From: CBDHEY01 sp965262305
Lineage (GTDB): Bacteria > Pseudomonadota > Gammaproteobacteria > Pseudomonadales > Cellvibrionaceae
DNA length: 64,000 nt
Assembly: GCA_965262305.1 (NCBI GenBank)
Contig: CBDHEY010000002.1
Location: forward strand, 1,488,001 to 1,552,000
Reading direction: 5' to 3'
A program made the position numbers and the translations under genes. Shown piece by piece: positions 25,427 to 35,076 of this stretch. The notes under the pieces were generated by a model, which did not search any database, was not told the origin of the DNA, and saw only the letters and a program-made list of their open reading frames with translations. Numbering within the stretch: the first letter of the stretch is position 1; every line of letters begins with the position of its first letter.

Positions 25427-28400
25427 ATGTTGTTGTCTCAAGTGCATTATCGTAAATTTAAACGTCACTTTATTAGCTTGTTATGTATAGCGAGTCTTTT
25501 ATGTTCAAGCACCTGGGCGGCGCAGAATTTACCGTTGGGCAAAAAGCCAAATTTTAATCATTTGATGTTAGATGGTGACTCTGGAGTGGGTTCAATCTTC
25601 ACTATTCAACAAGATCATCTGGGGTTTCTATGGTTTGGCGGAGTTGCTGGCTTAGCTAGGTTTGATGGTTATCGATTTCATACGTATCAGTATGATCGAG
25701 AAAATTCTACGACTATACCGAATAACACAATTAGAGACATTAAAGAGGACGCCTCCGGAACACTTTGGATTGCCACAGATGGAGGTGTTGTTAGTTACAA
25801 TAGAGAGCTAGACAATTTTACAAGGTATGCTTTCTTAAATAAAAATGGTAAAAAGTTTTCTAATTGGCGAATAAATAAGATTTATTTTGATGAAGATAAC
25901 TTACTCTGGCTAGCTGGCGAAGTAGGTGGCGTCGCTTATTTAAATGCAGCATCAAATCAGTTTGAAGTTCTACTTAGCGATTCTTCTTTAGCGACATTTT
26001 CGGTTACTGATATTCTACAGGTTGACTCGACTACATACTTGTTTTCTACTATTGGTAGTGGTGTTTTTTTGTGGGATAGAGCAACGGATTCCCTTGAGCA
26101 TTTTACTCATGACCCGAATAACGCCAATTCATTACCTCATAAAAATATTAGATCTTTATTTCGGGATTCAAATGATCGGATTTGGATTGGAAATGGCTTT
26201 GGTCTGAGTCAGTTTTTTCCTGAGTCAAAAACATTTAAAACCATCTCGCTTGAAACTGTAGTGGGTGTTGGTAATCCAATAGAAATCTGGGATATTGCTG
26301 AAAGTAGTGACGGTTTACTTTGGTTGTCTACTGACGGATCTGGCATCACGTATCTTGACCCTGCAAGCAAGCAATCTGGTTTCTATCTTCGTAGTCGTTC
26401 AAGGAAAAACAGTCTTAGTTGTGATGTCGTCAGGACTATATTCTTTGATAAAAATAATGATTTTTGGATAGGTTGCTATCCTGGTGGTGTGAATCACTAT
26501 GATTTGAGTAATACCTTTTTCGATTCTTACACTAACTTTTCCGAGAATCGAAATCTTTCTAGTGCGACCTGGTCAATTGAAGAATCAAAAGAGGGAAATC
26601 TGTGGATAGGCACGGAAGAGAACGGATTATATTATTTCGATGTCGCTACGCAAAATTTTTCTCAGTCTTATCGTGGTATTGATTTTCAAGAACTAAATAT
26701 TAGCAGTACTGTACTGACCATATTTAGAGATTCGAAGGAAAATCTTTGGTTAGGATCATGGGGACAAGGCCTCTACAAAATTAACTTCGAAACTAAGAAA
26801 GTCGAACAATTTAGACTTAGTCACGAGAACAATCGTGGGTTTAATGCCGAAAGTATTTGGCGATTGGCGGAGGACAAACAAGGAAATATTTGGATTGCGA
26901 CCATGCATAACGGATTATTCAGATATTATCCAAAAGAAGATAGGTTTAAAAACTATCGCTTTAATCTAAACGATCATAAATCGATAAATGACGATACCAT
27001 TTGGAGCGTCCATGTCAGCGAAAAAAATAATTTGTGGGTTGCAACGCATCGAGGGTTCGCGATTTATAATCGGTTAGAAGATAATTTTACTCGTGTCGAA
27101 CATCACATTGAAAATTCAAATACTTTGAGTCACAACTGGGTTCAGGAGATTTATGAGGATTATCAAGGGCGTGTTTGGGTTGCGACTTACGGCGGTGGGT
27201 TAAACCTCTTTGATAGACAAGGCCGATTTATTGCAAAATATGGTAAAAAAGAAGGTTTGGCGAGCGAGCGAATTGTTGGGATGGTGTTTGATCAGGAAGA
27301 TAATCTGTGGATTAGTTCCGACAAAGGACTTAACCGTTTTAATATTAATAGTAAATCGGTTCGTCATTTTGGAAGTAAGAATTGGCTTCAAGGTAATATC
27401 TTCTATCGAGGTGCATATGAAAAACGTTCGAATGGGTCGTTAGTCTTTGGCGGTGTGAATGGTTTTTCTCTTTTCGATCCAAATAATATTGTCGAAAATC
27501 AATATGTTACCGAACCCTATTTAACGGAATTAAATATGTTTAACCGGGTAATCAAACCGACACAAACAGACTCGGTACTCTCCAAAGATATTCTGTTGAC
27601 CAAGTCAATCACTTTACCCTACGATCAAAATTCTTTCTCACTTTCTTTCACATCATTGAGTTATCGTGGCTACGACGAGAACCTTTATAGTCATTATTTA
27701 GATGGATTCGATTCCGATTGGTCTCCTGCATCACCGGGCAATACCGCATCATACACAAATCTGGATCCGGGAATTTATTCTTTTTACGTAAAGTCTTCGA
27801 ATAACAGTGGGATTTGGAATACCACGCCGAAAAAGTTAGAGGTAATAGTACTGCCTAATCCTTGGTTTTCTTGGTGGGCTTATCTCATATATGTGTTACT
27901 TATCACTTCAGTTTTATTGTGGTTATACCTTAGTCAAAGAAAACAAATCGAAAATCAAAGGCAAGTAAATAATCGTCTAAGAGAACTCGACCAAATGAAA
28001 GATGAAATTTTGGCGAATACATCTCATGAATTGCGTACGCCACTAAATGGAATTATTGGGTTAGCAGAGATGATAAAAGATGGTGGCTGTGGTGATCAAT
28101 CAGCAGAAAGCCTTTCAAATTTAAGCATGATAATTTCGAGCGCGAAAAGATTAAACAACCTTGTGAATGATATTTTAGACTTTTCTAAAGTAAGAAATGA
28201 ACAGCTTGTTTTAAACAAAAATAAGGTAGACATTTTTGCTTTGGTAGCTCAAGTTTATTACCAAACTATTCCTATAGTAAATCAAGACGAAATTGATTTT
28301 AGAAATGAAGTTCCCAGGAATATAGGAAGTATCTATGCTGATGAAGATCGAATATTGCAAATTCTTACAAATTTAATTGGTAATGCGGTTAAGTATACAA

Positions 28401-29668
28401 GAGACGGAAAAATTGTAGTTACGGCTAAAGACAACGGTGATTCAATTTCAATTAGTATTGAAGATTCAGGTATCGGAATTGCCCCAGAGTTTCTGGATCG
28501 AATTTTCAGTTCTTTTGAACAGGCTCCTAATTCTGGTGTGAAAACAAAAAGTGGTACAGGTTTGGGGTTAGCGATTACGGAAAAGTTAGTAAGATTACAT
28601 GGTGGAAAGATTTTTGTCTCATCTGTAGTGGACAGCGGTTCGACATTTACTGTAGAGCTTCCTAAACAGGGTTTTGAGTGTTATACAGAAGAGATTAAGC
28701 AGCAAGTAACGAAAGAAGATAAAAATGTTCTGCTTGATTCGAAGAAAACCGTTAATAAATTAGAAAATATTAACGAGAAATATCGAATTGAACTTTTTGG
28801 TCGAGAAGAGAGCGTCGAATCAGTTTCACAAAAGCTAAGCGAAAAAAACCTCGGTTATCATGTTTCTTGGAATATCGCAGAACTCATAGACTCGATTGAC
28901 AATGCAAAATTACATGTTGTGCTCTTTCTATGTTTAGACAATGATATAGATTCATTTCAGGTAATAGCAAAAAATTTACATACTAAGTATAGTTTTCGAG
29001 ACCTCACGCTATTTATAGTTTTAGAGAACGATGAAAAAATAGCACCAAATATTGCCGAATCTGGAGTACATAAATACTTGGACTACAATGTCGAATCGGA
29101 TGTGATAGTGTCACATATAAAAAATGCGCTCTTGCTTGTTGATCAGTACGGCCGCATGACCCAATCAAGAAAAACGAAACGCATTGATGAACTGAGTAAA
29201 CCTACTTGCAATTTACCTTTCTTCACCGACCGACGCGGTGGTGAAAATACAGTCGTTAATAAAAAGACTATTTTGGTTGTAGATGACGAGATGGTAAATC
29301 GTATGGTACTCAGGCATCAGCTGATTAATGCTGATTATGATGTCTATGAAGCTGCAAATGGAGAGCAAGCAGTTGAGGCAATAGAACAGGGTGCTTTTTT
29401 TGATTTAATATTGCTTGATATAATGATGCCAGGAATATCTGGCTATGAAGTCTGTCAAATTATTCGTAGAAAATTTGATATGACAGAATTACCTATAATA
29501 TTTGTTTCAGCTAAGTCGCAAACTGCTGATCATGTAAAAGCTCTAGAGTTTGGTGGCAATGATACCCTTGGGAAACCAGTTGACGCTAAGTTACTGTTTA
29601 CAAAAATTGAAACATGTCTTAATTTTGTCTCGGAATACACGGCATTCTTGGATAACAAAGTCTCGTAG
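25427..29668 (+). CDS. Hybrid two-component sensor kinase with periplasmic beta-propellers (HTCS-like), with pseudo-receiver and receiver domains
   Basis: 1413 residues from ATG 25427. After a signal peptide (ISLLCIASLLCSSTWA), residues about 40-690 are Reg_prop repeats (many LW(I/L)(G/A) blades, two seven-bladed propellers), then a Y_Y_Y Ig-like domain (about 730-810), one transmembrane helix (about 820-845, WWAYLIYVLLITSVLLWLYL), HisKA with SHELRTPLNG, HATPase with NAVKYT, DSGIGIAPEF, GTGLGLAIT, a degenerate receiver-like segment (about 1125-1245), and a full receiver with DDE and LLDIMMPG. It lacks the AraC output domain of Bacteroides HTCS proteins. Such propellers often sense oligosaccharides. 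An esterase gene follows. Confidence 0.92.
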   Translation: MLLSQVHYRKFKRHFISLLCIASLLCSSTWAAQNLPLGKKPNFNHLMLDGDSGVGSIFTIQQDHLGFLWFGGVAGLARFDGYRFHTYQYDRENSTTIPNNTIRDIKEDASGTLWIATDGGVVSYNRELDNFTRYAFLNKNGKKFSNWRINKIYFDEDNLLWLAGEVGGVAYLNAASNQFEVLLSDSSLATFSVTDILQVDSTTYLFSTIGSGVFLWDRATDSLEHFTHDPNNANSLPHKNIRSLFRDSNDRIWIGNGFGLSQFFPESKTFKTISLETVVGVGNPIEIWDIAESSDGLLWLSTDGSGITYLDPASKQSGFYLRSRSRKNSLSCDVVRTIFFDKNNDFWIGCYPGGVNHYDLSNTFFDSYTNFSENRNLSSATWSIEESKEGNLWIGTEENGLYYFDVATQNFSQSYRGIDFQELNISSTVLTIFRDSKENLWLGSWGQGLYKINFETKKVEQFRLSHENNRGFNAESIWRLAEDKQGNIWIATMHNGLFRYYPKEDRFKNYRFNLNDHKSINDDTIWSVHVSEKNNLWVATHRGFAIYNRLEDNFTRVEHHIENSNTLSHNWVQEIYEDYQGRVWVATYGGGLNLFDRQGRFIAKYGKKEGLASERIVGMVFDQEDNLWISSDKGLNRFNINSKSVRHFGSKNWLQGNIFYRGAYEKRSNGSLVFGGVNGFSLFDPNNIVENQYVTEPYLTELNMFNRVIKPTQTDSVLSKDILLTKSITLPYDQNSFSLSFTSLSYRGYDENLYSHYLDGFDSDWSPASPGNTASYTNLDPGIYSFYVKSSNNSGIWNTTPKKLEVIVLPNPWFSWWAYLIYVLLITSVLLWLYLSQRKQIENQRQVNNRLRELDQMKDEILANTSHELRTPLNGIIGLAEMIKDGGCGDQSAESLSNLSMIISSAKRLNNLVNDILDFSKVRNEQLVLNKNKVDIFALVAQVYYQTIPIVNQDEIDFRNEVPRNIGSIYADEDRILQILTNLIGNAVKYTRDGKIVVTAKDNGDSISISIEDSGIGIAPEFLDRIFSSFEQAPNSGVKTKSGTGLGLAITEKLVRLHGGKIFVSSVVDSGSTFTVELPKQGFECYTEEIKQQVTKEDKNVLLDSKKTVNKLENINEKYRIELFGREESVESVSQKLSEKNLGYHVSWNIAELIDSIDNAKLHVVLFLCLDNDIDSFQVIAKNLHTKYSFRDLTLFIVLENDEKIAPNIAESGVHKYLDYNVESDVIVSHIKNALLLVDQYGRMTQSRKTKRIDELSKPTCNLPFFTDRRGGENTVVNKKTILVVDDEMVNRMVLRHQLINADYDVYEAANGEQAVEAIEQGAFFDLILLDIMMPGISGYEVCQIIRRKFDMTELPIIFVSAKSQTADHVKALEFGGNDTLGKPVDAKLLFTKIETCLNFVSEYTAFLDNKVS

Positions 29669-29798
29669 TTTTCCAAATTTTCAAAAAAACTCTCTTCATA
29701 GTATTTCTAGGGAAACTTCTGGTGTTTGTGCGAAGTTTGCTTTATTGTTTTGGCTTTTGTTTCAACCTTCGTGTGCGCTTTCTCAGGAGCTAGTAAAA

Positions 29799-30479
29799 AT
29801 GATAATCCCCAATTCTGATAAGCTTATAGAAGTCCTTCACGGAGAAGGTGAGCCAAAATTTTCAATTATATGGTTGCACGGTCTTGGCGCAAGTTCGGAT
29901 GATTTTCCGCCAGTGATACCCTATCTTAATCTCGATCCTTCTTTATCGATACGTTTTATTTTTCCGCAAGCGCCTAGTCGCCCAATAACAGTCAATCAAG
30001 GCATGGTGATGCCGGGTTGGTATGATATTAAAGGGGCGAGTATCGCTGATAAAGAAGATAGAGAAGGCTTTTTAGAGTCGTCCAACATTATCAGCGCATT
30101 GATCCAAAAAGAAGTTCAGAGAGGTATTGATAGTCAAAATATAATACTGGCTGGGTTTTCGCAAGGAGGTGCTGTAAGCTACTTCACGGGTTTGAGATCA
30201 AACTCAAAATTAAGAGGGCTAATTGCCTTATCAAGTTATTTACCGTTTCCCGACGAGCTGAGTGACAAGGCTACAGCAATAAATAAAGACATTGCAATAT
30301 TGAGTATGCATGGGACGAGCGATCAAGTCGTACCCATTTCGTTAGGTGAAGATTCAGTTTCTTTGTTACAAGACAACGGGTATTCTGTAGATTGGAAAAC
30401 CTACTCGATGCAGCACAATGTGATTCCCGAACAAATCCAGGATATTGGGAATTGGATTAACCAGCTGCTAAAAAAATAA
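29799..30479 (+). CDS. Carboxylesterase/lysophospholipase-like alpha/beta hydrolase
   Basis: 226 residues from ATG 29799, preceded by AGGAGC with correct spacing. The open frame extends far upstream into the kinase gene, and just before this ATG it encodes a signal-peptide-like segment (FALLFWLLFQPSCALS) with no ATG, so secretion from a non-ATG start is possible but not favoured. Motifs: oxyanion LHGLGASSDDF, nucleophile elbow GFSQGG, acid near GTSDQVVP, and catalytic His expected late; the end reads MQHNVIPEQ where the family usually has GHxxxxE, i.e. GH is replaced by QHN. Hydrolyses short acyl esters. Confidence 0.85.
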   Translation: MIIPNSDKLIEVLHGEGEPKFSIIWLHGLGASSDDFPPVIPYLNLDPSLSIRFIFPQAPSRPITVNQGMVMPGWYDIKGASIADKEDREGFLESSNIISALIQKEVQRGIDSQNIILAGFSQGGAVSYFTGLRSNSKLRGLIALSSYLPFPDELSDKATAINKDIAILSMHGTSDQVVPISLGEDSVSLLQDNGYSVDWKTYSMQHNVIPEQIQDIGNWINQLLKK

Positions 30480-30525
30480 TTTTAGTTTTAACCTAGATTA
30501 CTTTTACCAACCAAACCTTAAACAT

Positions 30526-31800
30526 ATGTCTGGAATTCAAGCGATAAATAGTAAAGGTGTATTTTGTGCTGATTGCGGATTCTTTCACTCATTAAAGTCG
30601 GGATCTGATGCTGTTCGTCTCGAATGTCAAAGATGTGGATCTACTATTTTTACTAACAAACTTGGTTGGATTGAGCGTTGTTTTGCACTTTCTGTGGCGG
30701 GAGTTGTGCTTTTTATCTTATCGAATGTTTTTTCTTTTTTAGGATTAGAAGCGGCTGGTTTAATTGTCGAAAGCAACTTAATTACAGGCGTTTTGGCTCT
30801 TATTAATCGAGATCAATGGTTGCTCGCTTCGCTTCTATTACTATTTATTTTTATTATTCCATTAATTGAATTGACTGGCTTTTGTTATTTGTTGAGCGCT
30901 TATTTCCTGAGAGAAAAATTCTCAATTCAATTACCTGGAATCAGACAAATTTTAAAAATTATGTTTTTTGCTAAACCCTGGAGCATGTTAGAAATTTTTT
31001 TAATCGGGGTGTTGGTAACAACAATAAAATTAGGCGATATCGCGACTTTAGTATGGGGTCCCAGCAGTTATGCGTTTATTGCCACAGTGATTGTGCTAAC
31101 TTATCTTCAAATTGAGTTTAACAAGAATCAATTTTGGAATTGGTACAATAACTCAAATTTATTCTATATTGAAGGTGAACCCGACCCGGGAAATCAAGCG
31201 AAAACATTTTCTGATTGTCATTGTTGCCGAGCTAAAATTTCTGAATCGGTTGTGCATAGTCTAAAGCATTGCCCAAGATGTTTATCCCATGTGCATATTC
31301 GAACACCAAGAAGCATTGAATTTTCGTTGGCCCTTACGCTGGCGGCTATTATTCTTTATTTTCCTGCTAATTTATTGCCTATTATGGTGACTACGCAGCT
31401 GGGCCAACATCAAGAAGATACAATACTTTCTGGCGTAATTCATTTGGCGCATATGGGCAGTTGGCTTATTGCAATTGTGGTATTTGTAGCAAGTGTATTT
31501 GTGCCTCTCGCAAAAATATTTGCGTTAACGTATTTAAATTTGTCTGTCATTTTTCAATGGCATAGGAATCTTCGGTCTAAAACAATATTATATCGGCTTG
31601 TTGAATTCATTGGGCGCTGGTCAATGATAGATGTTTTTGTGGTGACTATATTGGTAGCATTGGTACAGTTTGGCGTTTTAGCGAATATAGAACCGGCTGG
31701 AGCTACTTTGGCATTTGCAGGTGTCGTTATTCTCACAATGCTGGCTGCTGAGATATTTGATCCACGTTTATTATGGGATGCGAAAAACGACAATGAGTGA
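30526..31800 (+). CDS. pqiA: Paraquat-inducible protein A, inner-membrane lipid transport component
   Basis: 424 residues. Duplicated architecture: each half starts with a zinc-ribbon (CADCGFF...CQRCGS at 14-40 and CHCCRAKI...CPRCLS at about 230-258), then four transmembrane helices, as in PqiA. Works with PqiB and PqiC in carrying phospholipids across the periplasm. Its stop overlaps the PqiB start (ATGAGTGA), indicating translational coupling in a pqiABC operon. Start ATG 30526. Confidence 0.95.
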   Translation: MSGIQAINSKGVFCADCGFFHSLKSGSDAVRLECQRCGSTIFTNKLGWIERCFALSVAGVVLFILSNVFSFLGLEAAGLIVESNLITGVLALINRDQWLLASLLLLFIFIIPLIELTGFCYLLSAYFLREKFSIQLPGIRQILKIMFFAKPWSMLEIFLIGVLVTTIKLGDIATLVWGPSSYAFIATVIVLTYLQIEFNKNQFWNWYNNSNLFYIEGEPDPGNQAKTFSDCHCCRAKISESVVHSLKHCPRCLSHVHIRTPRSIEFSLALTLAAIILYFPANLLPIMVTTQLGQHQEDTILSGVIHLAHMGSWLIAIVVFVASVFVPLAKIFALTYLNLSVIFQWHRNLRSKTILYRLVEFIGRWSMIDVFVVTILVALVQFGVLANIEPAGATLAFAGVVILTMLAAEIFDPRLLWDAKNDNE

Positions 31801-33418
31801 GATTCAAAGTAATTCTGCTAAGGAAACCTCATCAAAAGGACTTTCTCCCATTTGGTTTGTTCCACTTGCGGCTTTGTTAATAGCAGGGTGGTTAGCATTT
31901 CAATCTTGGCAAGACAAAGGGCCAGATATATACGTCACCTTTGATCATGCAGCTGGAATTGATGTTGGAAAGACAACGGTAAAATATCGCGATGTGGTCA
32001 TTGGAAAGGTTAAGCAGGTTTCTCTTTCCGATGATTTTGACAAGGTGATTGTGCATATTGCCATGGTACCTAAAGTCAAAGATTTGATTTCGAAAGATAC
32101 GCAATTCTGGGTTGTTGCGCCGCGAATTTCTCTTCGGGGTGTCTCAGGATTAAGCACGATGTTGTCCGGTGTTTATATTGAAATGGACCCAGGAGAAGCA
32201 GGTAAATTTGAAAGTGAATTTACCGGTCTTCCTGCGGCTCCTGCCTTTCGGTCTTACGATAGGGGGACAACTTATCGGTTATACGCGCAAAGATTGAATT
32301 CTTTAGACATAGGCTCGCCTGTATATCATCGTGATGTAAAAGTCGGATGGGTATCTGGCTATGACTTAGATGAGGAAAAGCAACGAGTTAATATTCGTTT
32401 TTTTGTCGAGTCTCCCTATGATTCTCTGGTTCATACAGATTGTCATTTTTGGAACGTTAGTGGATTCAACGTAAATTTTGGCGCCGAGGGACTTGAGACT
32501 CAACTCGCTTCGGTTGCTTCTTTGGTGTCTGGTGGTTTAACTTTTGAATGTCCTGTTAGGCCCGCCGACGATATGGATCAAGCGGTGGCAGATACGGAGT
32601 TTTATTTATTCCCAGATAAAAAATCTGTAGTAAATGGAACCTATACAGTCGCATATCCTTATGTTTTGCGTTTTGATGGTTCTATTCGAGGCTTAAAATT
32701 GGGAGCACCGGTAGAATATAACGGTGTAAAAGTGGGAGAAGTTACGCATATTTCACTAATCCCAAAAGAAAAAGAGGCCGGTTTAACCGCGCGAGTGCTT
32801 ATCTCTTTGCAGCCTGAAAGGGTTGATAGAGCTGATGTCCCAAGTTGGGAAACCTTGAATGAGGTAATGTTAGAGCTTGCACAACTTGGTCTGCGGGCTC
32901 AACTAAAAGTGAGTAGTTTGTTAACTGGCGCGCTCTATGTGGATCTTACACCAGACGCGGCTGAAGTTGACAAGGCGCTTATTTTGGCAGATGAAGGAAT
33001 ATTTAAGGAAATACCAACGTCAGATACTCAAATTCAACAGCTTTCGAAAGAAATTGCTGAAACCATTGAACAAATTCGTGACTTTCCAATTGGCTCCATT
33101 GGGAATAGTTTGGAACAAAGCTTAAATAATTTAAGTCGCTTAACAGCAACCATAGAGCCGGATGAATTTGGGGAAGGTGTTTCGAGTATATTAAAAGATG
33201 TGAAAAAGGCTACAACGGAATTAGATACACTTGTAGGAGAGTTTAACAATACTCTTAAAAGTGTCGATCAAGCGGTGGCTGCAGACTCAAAGTTTTATAA
33301 CGAAGCGATTAATATGATGGATGATATTTCTGCGGCTGCAACATCCTTTCAAATTTTAACGGAAAAACTCAATCGTTACCCAAATTCGCTAGTGGTTGGT
33401 GGTGGAGAACAAAAATGA
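31793..33418 (+). CDS. pqiB: Paraquat-inducible protein B, MCE-domain periplasmic tunnel protein
   Basis: 541 residues from ATG 31793, overlapping the pqiA stop. One N-terminal transmembrane helix (about 18-36, PIWFVPLAALLIAGWLAF) anchors three successive MCE/MlaD domains (about 45-135, 160-245, 285-385; signatures DVGKTTVKYRDVVIGKV, SPVYHRDVKVGWV, GAPVEYNGVKVGEV), followed by a long helical C-terminus that forms the tube wall in E. coli PqiB. Bridges inner and outer membrane for lipid movement. The pqiC gene overlaps its stop. Confidence 0.96.
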   Translation: MSEIQSNSAKETSSKGLSPIWFVPLAALLIAGWLAFQSWQDKGPDIYVTFDHAAGIDVGKTTVKYRDVVIGKVKQVSLSDDFDKVIVHIAMVPKVKDLISKDTQFWVVAPRISLRGVSGLSTMLSGVYIEMDPGEAGKFESEFTGLPAAPAFRSYDRGTTYRLYAQRLNSLDIGSPVYHRDVKVGWVSGYDLDEEKQRVNIRFFVESPYDSLVHTDCHFWNVSGFNVNFGAEGLETQLASVASLVSGGLTFECPVRPADDMDQAVADTEFYLFPDKKSVVNGTYTVAYPYVLRFDGSIRGLKLGAPVEYNGVKVGEVTHISLIPKEKEAGLTARVLISLQPERVDRADVPSWETLNEVMLELAQLGLRAQLKVSSLLTGALYVDLTPDAAEVDKALILADEGIFKEIPTSDTQIQQLSKEIAETIEQIRDFPIGSIGNSLEQSLNNLSRLTATIEPDEFGEGVSSILKDVKKATTELDTLVGEFNNTLKSVDQAVAADSKFYNEAINMMDDISAAATSFQILTEKLNRYPNSLVVGGGEQK

Positions 33419-34035
33419 GGTATCTCTCGGTATTTATCCTATTCATTTTTCTTTTTGGTTGTGCCAGTAAAACACAAACACAGTTTTACGTGATTAAACC
33501 TCTTTATAAAAATACATTTGAGAATGATGAAACACAAGTTGCTTACTTAAGTAAAAAATCAATTGGTATTGGACCCTTGTTTTTACCTAGTTGGATGACT
33601 CAATCATTTTCAGTGGCGAGTTATGAGCGAGTAAATCAACTGCGATTACCCACATACCACATTTGGGCTGGTGAATTAGAATCAATGATATTAAATGCTG
33701 TTGCGTCGGATTTATCCCATACTACAGGTTGGAAGGAAGTTTGGTCATTTCCCTGGGATAATAGACATAGGCCTGAGTATCAAGTCAGAATCAATATTGA
33801 AGAATTTTCAGGCGTCTTGTCTGAAAGTGCAAAGCTTAATGTAAAGTGGACCCTGTTGTCTGACTTTGGAAAAAAAGAAGAGTTTGTAAAGATCCGAAAA
33901 TTTGAAAAAACTCTCGCAGATGATACACACGAAACCTACACCGAAGTATTGAATGAACTGCTTGCTGAATTTACTTTTTCTTTATCTAAAGATTTAGTTG
34001 ATTTTGAAGCAGTGGTTTCTAGTGCTATTGATTAA
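33415..34035 (+). CDS. pqiC: PqiC outer-membrane lipoprotein
   Basis: 206 residues, ATGA overlap with pqiB. Lipoprotein signal peptide with lipobox LFGC (Cys16, followed by Ala-Ser, which does not retain the lipoprotein in the inner membrane). The rest is the ABC-type transport auxiliary (DUF330) domain with IGIGPLFLPSWM and YHIWAGELESMI, consistent with PqiC, which forms the outer-membrane ring that receives the PqiB tube. Completes a canonical pqiABC operon. Confidence 0.94.
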   Translation: MRYLSVFILFIFLFGCASKTQTQFYVIKPLYKNTFENDETQVAYLSKKSIGIGPLFLPSWMTQSFSVASYERVNQLRLPTYHIWAGELESMILNAVASDLSHTTGWKEVWSFPWDNRHRPEYQVRINIEEFSGVLSESAKLNVKWTLLSDFGKKEEFVKIRKFEKTLADDTHETYTEVLNELLAEFTFSLSKDLVDFEAVVSSAID

Positions 34036-34266
34036 TTTTATCTGAACAAAAAAATAAAGTCCCTATTCATATTCAGTATTTTGTCTTGGCTTAATAGAAT
34101 AACGAAATGCCAACTTTGACAACCGAGACTCGTACTTTTGTTTGTTTGATTCCAAGATAAACCTTTTACAGCATAATTGTTTTAATTAATGTTGAAATGG
34201 TTCACCCCATTATTTTCTTTTTTTACACCAGTATTTAAACAAGCACTTTATTGTCTAAGCATCGAA

Positions 34267-35037
34267 CTAATTTTGATTTAAACTAATCACTTGCCCATGA
34301 ATATTGATGCTATCTTGGCTCATTAAATAAACATAGGCTCCAATTACACTTGCTGTAGTTGGCAGTGTGGTTGGATCTTCAGCCGGAAATGAGGCAGCGC
34401 GCATACGTGTTTGAACCGCTCCAGGGTTAATGGTATTAACTCTTAGCTTGCCAATTCCATCTGTTTCGTCGGCTAGTGTTTCCATTAGATTAACGCCTGC
34501 TGCTTGAGATGCGGCGTATGCTCCCCAATAGGCCTTTCCTTCAATTCCAACCGATGATGTTGTAAAAATAATGCTTCCACTTAATGATTTTTCCAATAAA
34601 GGCAATAGAGCCTTTGTTAAGTAAAAAGGGGCGTTAAGATTTACTTGAATAACTTTATTCCATTGTTCAATCGAGTAGTTTTTTATTGGGGTACGAGGCC
34701 CAAGTTCTGCCGCGTTGTTTATTAAACCATCTAGTCGTGAGAACTCTTTTTCAATTACGTCATGCATTGATGTGTATTCATGCTCCAATGCGCTTTCTAA
34801 ATTTATTGGATAAATTGCCGCTTGCGGATATCCTTCTGATTCAATCTCGTCATAAACTTTTTCAAGTTTTGCGAGTGTACGCCCGGCTAAAATGACGGTT
34901 GCGCCGAATTGCGCTAATGCTATTGATACAGCTCTACCGATTCCGTCTCCAGCTCCAGTAACAAGAATGGTTTTTTCTGCTAAGCAATTTTCTTTTGGTA
35001 AATAATCGATTAAAAAATTTGAGACTGTGTTGGACAC
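34267..35037 (-). CDS. yciK: Short-chain dehydrogenase/reductase, YciK-like, with Lys-to-Gln active-site change
   Basis: 256 residues. Cofactor motif TGAGDGIG, NNAAELGP, and the catalytic Tyr in YWGAYAAS. The residue four after the Tyr, normally the catalytic Lys (YxxxK), is Gln here (YAASQ, codon CAA). Position after ubiG-mupP is the conserved place of this SDR in Pseudomonas-type genomes. The fold and NAD(P) binding are intact; standard dehydrogenase chemistry may be impaired. Substrate unknown even in the intact family. Confidence 0.88.
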   Translation of the reverse strand: MSNTVSNFLIDYLPKENCLAEKTILVTGAGDGIGRAVSIALAQFGATVILAGRTLAKLEKVYDEIESEGYPQAAIYPINLESALEHEYTSMHDVIEKEFSRLDGLINNAAELGPRTPIKNYSIEQWNKVIQVNLNAPFYLTKALLPLLEKSLSGSIIFTTSSVGIEGKAYWGAYAASQAAGVNLMETLADETDGIGKLRVNTINPGAVQTRMRAASFPAEDPTTLPTTASVIGAYVYLMSQDSINIHGQVISLNQN

Positions 35038-35076
35038 GTCGTTTCTGCCTTAATTATTTGGTTTAAACCTGATAGG

